From NCBI GenBank assembly GCA_018694835.1, contig JABHOG010000066.1, positions 1 through 55,374 on the forward strand: a stretch of 55,374 nt of DNA, given 5' to 3'. Origin of the DNA: Planctomycetota bacterium (GTDB taxonomy: Bacteria > Planctomycetota > UBA8108 > UBA1146). The notes under the pieces were generated by a model. The model was not told the origin of the DNA. It searched no databases and worked only from the letters and a program-made list of their open reading frames with translations. The stretch's first letter is position 1, and each line of letters opens with the position of its first letter. The position numbers and the translations under genes are program-made. Below, piece after piece: positions 34,951-42,689 of this stretch.

Positions 34951-36771
34951 ATGAACACCTCGAAAAGAATGGTCGTACTCTTCTGTTTTGGTTTGGTCCT
35001 ATCTCTACTCTGGCTCTCTCCAGGCCGAATGATGGCTCAGGAGAGCAGCCCGCCTTCAAACGCCCAGAAGTCGACTCTTCAGTCACTCGATGAGATCTAT
35101 CAGCAATACTGGGATGGCCTGCTGACCGATTCTCCCTTGCTGGCTTCGCGAAATGGCATCCGAAAGGCTGATTTCCACCTACCACATTGCGGTGCAGAGC
35201 AGGTGGCGAAAGATCTGGAGTTCCATTTCAACCTCTTGCAGGGAATTCAAAGCCTCGATCTCTCTGTCCTATCTGCCAGTGCACGTCAGCAAGCCCAGAT
35301 GCTGATCCGCATCCTTGAAATCCACATCGAAGGTGTGCGGATCGGATTGCAATACACACCTGTCAGCCAGCGCCGAGGTCCTCAGGTATGGCTGCCGATG
35401 CTGGCGAGCCGGATGTCGTTCGAGCGCAGTCGGGATCACGAAGCTTACCTCTCAAGACTGAAGCAGGTTCCGAGGTACATCGATCAGACCCTGGAGATGT
35501 TGCGTAATGGAATGGAACTGGGATTCCTTCCACCGGCGGTCACCCTTGAGGGAGTCATCGATCAGATTTCATCTCAGGTAGGATCGGATCCGCAACAGAC
35601 CTTGTTCTATTCACCGTTTGGATCGATGCCGAGCACCATTGACGAGCAAGATCAAACTCGACTGCAAAATCTTGCGAAGACAGTGATCGGAGATCAAGTA
35701 CAACCCGCCTTTCGCAAGTTCAAGGAATTCATGCAAACCGAATACATCCCACTGGCGCGGGATACCTTCGCTTGCCTCTACTACCCGACCGGATCCGATT
35801 ATTATGGACACTGCATCCGGAGACACACCACCACCCACATGAATGCCATGGAAATCCACAAGATTGGCCAGTCCGAGGTGGCGAGGATTCGCAAACAGAT
35901 GCAGCAGGTCATCTCGGAGGTCGAATTCGAAGGCGATTTTGCCGCATTCATCGAACACCTTCGCACCGACTCCTCTTTCTATCACGATGACCCCGAGGAG
36001 TTGCTTCGCGGTTATCGAGACATCTGCAAACGAGCCGATGCGATGTTGCCACACCTCTTTGGGCGTCTACCGAGAGCACCCTATGGGGTCCGAAAGATTC
36101 CAGATTTCGAGGCACCTCGGTCCACCACTGCGTACTACCGTCCCGCTCCCCCCGATGGGAGCCAGCCAGGGTGGTTCTATGCCAACACCCATGATCTGAA
36201 AAGTCGACCCCGGTATGAGATGGAAGCACTGGCATTACATGAAGCAGTACCGGGGCATCATCTCCAACTGGCCCTGCAGAATGAACTGGAAAACCTACCT
36301 CGCTGGAGAACCACGACACACTTCACCGCCTACACCGAGGGCTGGGGTCTCTATTCGGAGTCCCTTGGCGAGGCGATGGGCTTTTACCAGGACCCCTATT
36401 CTCGATTTGGCCAGCTCTCCTATGAGATGTGGCGGGCGCTACGGCTCGTGGTCGATACCGGAATTCACCATCTGGGCTGGTCACGCCAGCAAGCCATCGA
36501 TGTGATGCTCGAAAATTCTGCACTCTCGATCAAAAATATCGAATCCGAAGTCGATCGCTACATTTCTTGGCCCGGCCAGGCGTTGGCCTACAAGATCGGT
36601 GAGCTGGTGATCCAGGAACTGGTTCAGGACGCTCGCTCAAAACTGGGGCAACGCTTTGACATCCGATCGTTCCATGACCATCTGCTGGAGGAAGGATCGA
36701 TGCCGCTCGATCTTCTACGCTCACGAATGGAATCCTGGATCGACAGCAATCTTGCAATAGAAGAAGATTGA
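34951..36771 (+). CDS. exported DUF885-family metallopeptidase-like protein
   Basis: This 606-residue protein starts at MNTSKRM (34951), which gives a clear signal peptide (VVLFCFGLVLSLLWLS, then small residues up to MMAQE); the frame is open 17 codons upstream. The family motif HEAVPGHH is residues 430-437, followed by a TEGWGLYSESLGEAMGFY segment with the expected downstream glutamate. Both are hallmarks of DUF885 proteins, which resemble zinc gluzincins. Other landmarks are FYANTHDLKSRPRYEMEALALHE (in part) and ISWPGQALAYKIGE near the C-terminus. It is probably periplasmic. A hairpin lies in its leader. Its stop codon directly abuts the stop of the opposite-strand dehydrogenase. Substrate is unknown; peptidase activity is inferred from the motif. 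Confidence 0.85.
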   Translation: MNTSKRMVVLFCFGLVLSLLWLSPGRMMAQESSPPSNAQKSTLQSLDEIYQQYWDGLLTDSPLLASRNGIRKADFHLPHCGAEQVAKDLEFHFNLLQGIQSLDLSVLSASARQQAQMLIRILEIHIEGVRIGLQYTPVSQRRGPQVWLPMLASRMSFERSRDHEAYLSRLKQVPRYIDQTLEMLRNGMELGFLPPAVTLEGVIDQISSQVGSDPQQTLFYSPFGSMPSTIDEQDQTRLQNLAKTVIGDQVQPAFRKFKEFMQTEYIPLARDTFACLYYPTGSDYYGHCIRRHTTTHMNAMEIHKIGQSEVARIRKQMQQVISEVEFEGDFAAFIEHLRTDSSFYHDDPEELLRGYRDICKRADAMLPHLFGRLPRAPYGVRKIPDFEAPRSTTAYYRPAPPDGSQPGWFYANTHDLKSRPRYEMEALALHEAVPGHHLQLALQNELENLPRWRTTTHFTAYTEGWGLYSESLGEAMGFYQDPYSRFGQLSYEMWRALRLVVDTGIHHLGWSRQQAIDVMLENSALSIKNIESEVDRYISWPGQALAYKIGELVIQELVQDARSKLGQRFDIRSFHDHLLEEGSMPLDLLRSRMESWIDSNLAIEED

Positions 36772-37446
36772 TCAGCGCTGAAAACTGAGACTTTGACCAT
36801 TTTCGGCGGTACCCAAAGACAACAGAAACTCGACCGCCTGTGCAGCCCACTGCTGTGGCTCCACCGCAAGGCTCGCCTCCTCCTCCCCGAATGCCCTCGC
36901 CAGCATCGAGGTATGGACCACCCCTGGAGACAACGCTACAGCACTGACTCCCTCCGGTAGTTCCTGGGCAAGAGCTCCGATCAGTCCTTCCACCGCAAAT
37001 TTCGAGGCACAATAAGCAGATACCCCCGGGGAAGTGGATCGGCCCCACCCGGATGAGAATGCCACGAAGGTTCCTGACTTGTTCTGGATCATCGCGGGCA
37101 GAAAGGCCCTGGCTGTGTTGGCCACACCTTTGATGTTGACATCGATGACCTGATCAAACTCTTCAGCACTGAGTTCCCAGAATGGTTGACGCAGATGGAG
37201 AAGGCCGGCATTGGCGATGACCAGATCCGGGATCAGGCCGATCTCCTGTAGATCTTTGGCCCAACCCACCATCGCATCGCCGTCTCGAACATCGACGCTC
37301 CTGAAGGTGGGGTCTGCTCCCAGTTCTTGCATCGCTGCAGTGGATCGCGAGCAACCGGCAACCCGATGCTCCTTCTCGAGCAATCGCTGAACCAGCGCTG
37401 CACCGATTCCACGGCTACAACCGGTGACGATGACCGATCGAGACAT
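36772..37446 (-). CDS. short-chain dehydrogenase/reductase
   Basis: This 224-residue protein has TGCSRGIGAALVQRL at the N-terminus, NAGLLHLRQPFW, a Ser in FVAFSSGWGRS and the YCASK active-site pair, then SPGVVHTSM. It is a classical cytoplasmic SDR with unknown substrate. An excellent ribosome binding site (AGGAGGAGA) overlaps the stop codon of miaE, seven bases upstream, so the two are in one transcript. The stop abuts that of the DUF885 gene on the other strand with no spacer. Confidence 0.85.
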   Translation of the reverse strand: MSRSVIVTGCSRGIGAALVQRLLEKEHRVAGCSRSTAAMQELGADPTFRSVDVRDGDAMVGWAKDLQEIGLIPDLVIANAGLLHLRQPFWELSAEEFDQVIDVNIKGVANTARAFLPAMIQNKSGTFVAFSSGWGRSTSPGVSAYCASKFAVEGLIGALAQELPEGVSAVALSPGVVHTSMLARAFGEEEASLAVEPQQWAAQAVEFLLSLGTAENGQSLSFQR

Positions 37447-37453
37447 TCTCCTC

Positions 37454-38065
37454 CTAGTGCATCCGAGCTTCGACAGGATGCTGTTCGAGTAGTGTGGCCT
37501 CCATCTGAGCCACCTCCTCGATTCTCCGATTCACCTGATCTGGATCGCATACTTGATGGGCGAGATCTCGAAAGGATTCCCAATGACGAGCTTCCGCTTC
37601 TGCCAAACGCTGGTAGAAGACTGCCAGTCCTTCTTCTCGGGGACCAACATCTTGCAACCTTGCCCCGAGGATCCTGAATCGCTCGCAACTTCTCGCCTCG
37701 ACGAAGGCATTGAGAACCAGATGATCTCCGATCTCACCGAGACCGTTGACTCTGGTACAACAAACTCGGCGCAGTCCTCGAACATATCGATCCGCGTTCG
37801 GAGGACCCAACTCCACTCCTCGCTCCTCCAACAAATCCGTGACCTGGCGAAAGTGCAACATCTCCTCCTGAGCGAGAGCGATCATCGGTCTCACCAGGAA
37901 CGACTGGTCGGGGAACCTCGAGATCATCCCAAGACCTGCGCTGGCGGCCTTGAACTCGCACCACGCATGATCCTGCAGCACCTCATCGAGGTGCGCACAG
38001 GCCACTTCTACCCATTGCGGCGCAGTTTCTGCCACCAGCGGGAGTCCCTCAAGAAATGAACTCAT
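37454..38065 (-). CDS. miaE: tRNA-(ms2io6A37) hydroxylase-like diiron protein
   Basis: MiaE hydroxylates the isopentenyl group of 2-methylthio-N6-isopentenyladenosine at position 37 of tRNA, using a non-haem diiron centre in a ferritin-like four-helix bundle. The 203-residue protein shows the iron-ligand pattern: DHAWCEFKAASAG, EEMLHFRQV, an EARSCERF segment and EARHWESF. These give the Glu, Glu-x-x-His, Glu and Glu-x-x-His set. Size matches the family (about 200). It lies 51 bp after the molybdopterin oxidoreductase and seven bases before an SDR gene, probably as one operon. With queG it is the second anticodon-loop modification gene in the window. Confidence 0.88.
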   Translation of the reverse strand: MSSFLEGLPLVAETAPQWVEVACAHLDEVLQDHAWCEFKAASAGLGMISRFPDQSFLVRPMIALAQEEMLHFRQVTDLLEERGVELGPPNADRYVRGLRRVCCTRVNGLGEIGDHLVLNAFVEARSCERFRILGARLQDVGPREEGLAVFYQRLAEAEARHWESFRDLAHQVCDPDQVNRRIEEVAQMEATLLEQHPVEARMH

Positions 38066-38116
38066 ATGAGACCGTCCTACAACTGTCCACCATCGTCAAA
38101 TCCACGCCGCCACGAT

Positions 38117-40978
38117 CTATCGTTGCGATCCATCGTTGCGGTCATTTTCAAACAGGTATGCACGAGGGTTCCTGGCGAGCGGGCGCGGCAATTCTCGTGG
38201 TCTACGCAATCCGCCATGAAGTTCCGGGCTAGCAGGACGAGCCAGTGAGAGCCACCTTTGATGAACTTCTCTGGATTTGGTCTGATCCACTACCACATCA
38301 CCATACTGGTCGGTCGAATCGGCAGCGACCAGTCGTACCTTCTGGTGCCAGCAATGCATTCCACTGACCGGATCGGTTTGAACCGGGAATGCCATGTTCT
38401 GATGAACACCTTTCTCTTGCCACCAGCTACGATCGACATCCGGATCGACGTTCCCGACAGGTTTCTCGACCTCAATCTGGCGCATCCGGACCCGGCCGTC
38501 GGGAAGGTCTTCGAATCGAACCGTCGAACTGCCCCAACTGGAGCCTGGAGAATTCTCCAGTTTCCAGCGACCCATGTGGTGGGAACACGCCAGTACCCCC
38601 GGACTCATCCCATCCGTGACTCGGGCTCGATTGATAAAGTGCCCGATCTCGGTCTCGATCTTCACCAACTGTCCATCCTCGATTCGATGCTGGCTCGCAT
38701 CATCGGGATGAATCCACACAGGGTTGGCATGAGAGATTTCCATCAAATGCTTCGAATTGGAGGAGCGGGAGTGGATCATCGTCGGCAACCGGAAGGTCGG
38801 CAGCAGCACAAAGATCCCGTTGTCAGGATCCAGCATTTCGGGCGCGACATGACTGACGGGAGCCCCGGGCAGCGCCATATCCTCAAAGCCCCACTCCTGA
38901 AGCAATCGAGAAAACACCTCGACACGACCGCTGGCGGTGGGGAAGCCGACGCGGATCGCCCCGTCGACCGCCACTCCGACCTTCTTGCCATCGACAGTCG
39001 CCACCGAGCTGATCGGATCGACGATCACTGCGGCGCCCTCGGGGATTTCTATCGGGTTTTCGTGGATTCGATCGGTCTTCCCTTCCAGTTCGAAGGCACC
39101 AACCCGGGTCATGTACTCGAACGGGTCCATTCCCATCTGAGCTGCCTTTTCCGGCAGTCCTGGGATGTCGTTCTCGAACATGTATTTGTACTGTTCCTCG
39201 ACAGTCACCTTTTCGCCAGGCCGATAGGGCGACTCGAAGTGTTTCCGGATGCCCAGTTCCCCATCGGGGTCGATGCGCCAGGAGAGTTCGATCCAGAACT
39301 CGTCTTCCTCCCACACCTCACCGGGGTTGAATCCACGAGTATCTCCCGCTGGCTTGCCCTGTAATCTCGCCAGAGTCCGGAAGACCGGCTGACGAAATGA
39401 AATCCAACGAGCCGAGTGAGTTTCCTGGCTCTGGATATCATGACGTTCGGTCGAATGACCCATCGGAAGGACCAGATCTGCAAACAGAGCGGTCTCGTTC
39501 CATGTTGGCGTCATGGCGATATGCAGTCCCACCTTCTCTTCATCGCGCAACATATCCATCCAGGACATCCCATCGGGAAAGGTCCAGACTGGATTGAACA
39601 CTCGAGTGAAATACACACCTATTTTTCCCACACCGTCCTCGACCAGGTGTGGCAAAAGATGGCTCATCTCGTAAAAGGATGTCGGGTACTGACGAGGCCA
39701 GATCAGTTCATTCCAGCGGTCGCCATGGTCAGGCATCGAGAAGAAATCAGGTTTCAACTTGTTCCACCCGGCAGGAGAAGTTCCACCCTCCTGCCCCAGA
39801 GCTCCGGTGAATGCGGTCAACAGCGCCAGCGATCGTGCGATCTGCCAACCTCCCAGGTTACCACTCGCCGCACTTCTCCAGATGTGGGAAGCCATCCTGG
39901 GACCGGCTCGCTCGATTTCTCGTGCCAGCGCGACTACGCTTCCCGGCTCCAGCCCCGCCTGTCGGTCCGCCTCCTCGGGAGTCCACGAATCGAGATGCTC
40001 GGTAAATCGGTCGAGAAACTGTTCCACCGAACTGGAGTCGGTCGGATGCAGTTCTTTCAAGTAGCCACGCCAATCGACCCAGTTCTCGACAAATTTTAGG
40101 TCGATCTTTCGATCCCGGATCAGCAGTCTCAACGCTGCCAGGATCACTCCCCCCTCGGTTCCCGGCCGTGTCGGTAGCCACAGGTCCGCACGAGAGGCGG
40201 TGTTGGAAAGGCGTGGGTCCATCACCACGATCCTCGCTCCACGCTCCTTCGCCTCCATAATTCTTTGAGCATGAGGATTGAAGTAGTGACCCGATTCCAG
40301 GTGAGCACTGATCAAAAAGATCAGTTGAGCGTTTTCATGATCAGGAGCGGGACGATCATGGCCCCAGGCCATCTGATAGCCACAGCGTGCCGAGGCAGAG
40401 CAGACTGTCGTGTGGCTGTTGTGGCCATCGACACCCCACGCCTGCAGCACTCGTTCCATCGATCCTTCATGACCGGGCCGACCGACGTGGTACATCACTT
40501 CATCATGTCGCTGCTGCTGCAACAAGCCACGAATCTTCAGGGCGATGGTATCGAGCGCCTCATCCCAGGAGATGGGCTCGAATCCACCCTCTCCTCGCGG
40601 CCCTTTTCTCGCCATTGGCTGTAGAATTCGCTCGGGGTCGTTGACCTGATTGAGAGTTGCCGGACCCTTGGCGCAATTACGACCGCGGCTTCCCGGATGC
40701 AGTGGATTCCCCTCGATCCGGACGATCTCCTGCTGATCCACATCGATGGCCGCCAGCAATCCGCAGCCCGACTCACAGTTGAAGCAGGTGGTGGGAATCA
40801 TCGCCATCTTGCGAGTACGACGCGCAGAATCTTGCTCCTCCACCTCGAGCCATTTCTCAAAGGGTGGGTAGTTACGCAGGTCATCTCCATAAGGGGACGG
40901 CTCAGGTTTGACGGTCTGCCCCGGAACCAATCCCATCCGGGAGGCCATCTTTTCAATCCAACTTGGCTTCGACGACAT
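38117..40978 (-). CDS. molybdopterin-dependent oxidoreductase, catalytic subunit (DMSO reductase family)
   Basis: This 953-residue protein binds a [4Fe-4S] cluster through Cys65, Cys68, Cys72 and Cys102 (CFNCESGCG, then NCAKGP) and a bis-molybdopterin guanine dinucleotide cofactor. The likely metal-ligand Cys is Cys193 in HTTVCSASARCG. Further landmarks are DPRLSNTASRADLWLPTRPGTE, SHIWRSAASGNLGGWQ and the C-terminal cofactor cap SHANPVWIHPDDA. No twin-arginine signal precedes the cluster, so the subunit should stay in the cytoplasm, as in the sulfite-oxidising SoeA type, and not be exported like PsrA or PhsA. The substrate cannot be read from the sequence; polysulfide, thiosulfate, sulfite or another oxyanion are candidates. 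A GAGGAGA site precedes the ATG. The partner gene ends eight bases upstream. Confidence 0.85.
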   Translation of the reverse strand: MSSKPSWIEKMASRMGLVPGQTVKPEPSPYGDDLRNYPPFEKWLEVEEQDSARRTRKMAMIPTTCFNCESGCGLLAAIDVDQQEIVRIEGNPLHPGSRGRNCAKGPATLNQVNDPERILQPMARKGPRGEGGFEPISWDEALDTIALKIRGLLQQQRHDEVMYHVGRPGHEGSMERVLQAWGVDGHNSHTTVCSASARCGYQMAWGHDRPAPDHENAQLIFLISAHLESGHYFNPHAQRIMEAKERGARIVVMDPRLSNTASRADLWLPTRPGTEGGVILAALRLLIRDRKIDLKFVENWVDWRGYLKELHPTDSSSVEQFLDRFTEHLDSWTPEEADRQAGLEPGSVVALAREIERAGPRMASHIWRSAASGNLGGWQIARSLALLTAFTGALGQEGGTSPAGWNKLKPDFFSMPDHGDRWNELIWPRQYPTSFYEMSHLLPHLVEDGVGKIGVYFTRVFNPVWTFPDGMSWMDMLRDEEKVGLHIAMTPTWNETALFADLVLPMGHSTERHDIQSQETHSARWISFRQPVFRTLARLQGKPAGDTRGFNPGEVWEEDEFWIELSWRIDPDGELGIRKHFESPYRPGEKVTVEEQYKYMFENDIPGLPEKAAQMGMDPFEYMTRVGAFELEGKTDRIHENPIEIPEGAAVIVDPISSVATVDGKKVGVAVDGAIRVGFPTASGRVEVFSRLLQEWGFEDMALPGAPVSHVAPEMLDPDNGIFVLLPTFRLPTMIHSRSSNSKHLMEISHANPVWIHPDDASQHRIEDGQLVKIETEIGHFINRARVTDGMSPGVLACSHHMGRWKLENSPGSSWGSSTVRFEDLPDGRVRMRQIEVEKPVGNVDPDVDRSWWQEKGVHQNMAFPVQTDPVSGMHCWHQKVRLVAADSTDQYGDVVVDQTKSREVHQRWLSLARPASPELHGGLRRPRELPRPLARNPRAYLFENDRNDGSQR

Positions 40979-40986
40979 GATTCTCC

Positions 40987-42513
40987 TCAGGCCAGTGGAA
41001 GGCGCTGTGGCGCCTCAACCCAGAGATGCTCCCAGATGGCAATCCCTGCCAGCGCCAGCAATCCAGCGCATCGGAACGTCCATTCTCCCCCAGGCATTCC
41101 CCACAACAACAGCATCGGCAGGATCCTTCCTGCACCGATGGCTCCGATGTGAAGCCAGATTCCTCGCACTCCCTGAGTCATCGACCGTGCCGCAAGGCGG
41201 GCCGCTTCCGTCGAGTGCTTGCCGAAGACCTCGAGCAGGATGAAGGGGAGTTCGATGGTGATCGCGATGGCCAGCACTCCTCGCAAGTCACTCAGTTCCT
41301 CGGGGCGAATCAGCAAGAGCATCGCCGAGCCCGCCACCAGCGCCTGGAAGCCGAGATGAATCGGCGACAGGGCGGACTGCCACAGGTCTCGTCCTTTCGC
41401 CTGGCCAAAGAGCCAGCCGGTATAGATGGCGACGAAGGTGCCACCGAGACCGGCCAAGGCCAGCAGCACCATTCCAGTGGTCGAGTCGGAAGAATCGCTG
41501 CGCCACCAGCCGAGGGTGACAACACCACCGTAAAAGGTGATGCCGTAGGCTCCTCGGACCAGCCAGGAAGACCATTGGGGACGTAGCATCACCCACAAGA
41601 ATCGCTCCGGTCGCTTGAGATCTGCAACGAGAAGCGCACCGGTGATCGCCAGGAATATCAATGCCAGGATCCAGCCAAGCCCCATCGATGAGTCGATCAG
41701 TGATCGACGCTCAAACGGCGCCAGCATCGCAGGCACCATCAACACACCGGCAGCCACCGATTTGGTCCACAGATAGGCACTCACCTTCCATCCCCAGCTG
41801 AGAGCGTGGCGCTGTTGGATGTCATAGGTTCGATGGGGAGCTCCCCGCTCCAGTGCGGGCTCGAGTCCTGCGGGTGGATCGGTTCCATCACGGGGTCTGG
41901 TCCCCCACAAGGTACGAATGCTTCGTTGGCTAGCGAGTGGATCCAGTGCTTCACGATGGCCCTCGATGTAGAACACCTTGGGGCCGGTGCCCTTCTCCGG
42001 TTTCCGGACCATCGTCGGCTCCCCTGCCACCAGAGTCGCGATCCGGCTTCCTGAATCGGACAGGTCTCCTGTGATGATGGCATTGGTCGGACAGACCACG
42101 GCACACGCCGGCTCGCGTCCTGCATCCACACGGTGAGAACAATAATTGCACTTGGTCGCAGTTCCCGTCTCGGGATGGATGTCGATGGCATCATAAGGAC
42201 ATGCTTGCATGCACGCCTTACACCCGATGCAGCGGCTAGGATCGAAATCGACGATGGCATCTTTCCGCACCGTCAAACTGGCGGTGGGACACATTTCGAC
42301 ACAAGGAGCATTGGTGCAGTGATTGCAGCGCAAGACGTGAAAGGAACGCTCGGCCCGGGGATGAACCCCTTTCTCGAGGTATTGGACCCAGGTCTTGTTG
42401 ACCCCGACCGGATCGGAGTGCTCGGTCTTGCAGGCAACAGTGCATGCGTGACAGCCGATACAGCGGCGATTATCGATGACGAAGCCATAGGAGGGCGAAT
42501 CTTGGGATTCCAT
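40987..42513 (-). CDS. fused four-cluster ferredoxin and NrfD/PsrC membrane subunit
   Basis: This 508-residue fusion joins the electron-transfer and membrane-anchor subunits that are usually separate genes (B and C) in Psr, Nrf or Soe complexes. Residues about 1-165 hold sixteen cysteines in four [4Fe-4S] motifs: CIGCHACTVAC, CNHCTNAPCVEMC, CIGCKACMQAC, and CNYCSHRVDAGREPACAVVC. A linker rich in Pro and Arg follows. From about 240 to the end there are eight or more hydrophobic helices of NrfD type, including LILALIFLAITGALLVADLKRPERFLW (in part) with the conserved Asp-Leu-x-Arg-Pro. It should pass electrons between the molybdenum subunit encoded just downstream and the quinone pool. It is the first gene of a probable four-gene operon with the Mo subunit, miaE and an SDR. 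Confidence 0.88.
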   Translation of the reverse strand: MESQDSPSYGFVIDNRRCIGCHACTVACKTEHSDPVGVNKTWVQYLEKGVHPRAERSFHVLRCNHCTNAPCVEMCPTASLTVRKDAIVDFDPSRCIGCKACMQACPYDAIDIHPETGTATKCNYCSHRVDAGREPACAVVCPTNAIITGDLSDSGSRIATLVAGEPTMVRKPEKGTGPKVFYIEGHREALDPLASQRSIRTLWGTRPRDGTDPPAGLEPALERGAPHRTYDIQQRHALSWGWKVSAYLWTKSVAAGVLMVPAMLAPFERRSLIDSSMGLGWILALIFLAITGALLVADLKRPERFLWVMLRPQWSSWLVRGAYGITFYGGVVTLGWWRSDSSDSTTGMVLLALAGLGGTFVAIYTGWLFGQAKGRDLWQSALSPIHLGFQALVAGSAMLLLIRPEELSDLRGVLAIAITIELPFILLEVFGKHSTEAARLAARSMTQGVRGIWLHIGAIGAGRILPMLLLWGMPGGEWTFRCAGLLALAGIAIWEHLWVEAPQRLPLA

Positions 42514-42689
42514 TGTTAGAATCTACCTTCCCCGGCACCCTCAGGCCATCCTCCTCCATAGGTTGACTGAGATCTCATCAGGCCTCACCTTTACATTTAG
42601 TTGTCAGGATCACCCTGAATGCATCGTAGAGGATCAGAGGGGATCACGATTTCCCCCTGAGATGGGCAACGAATTGGGAGGATTCATCC

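Noticed and set aside
38258-39364. 368-codon open frame on the + strand
   Set aside because: It lies entirely antisense to the molybdopterin oxidoreductase gene, whose cofactor motifs are intact; the frame shows no family resemblance and is a codon-usage shadow.
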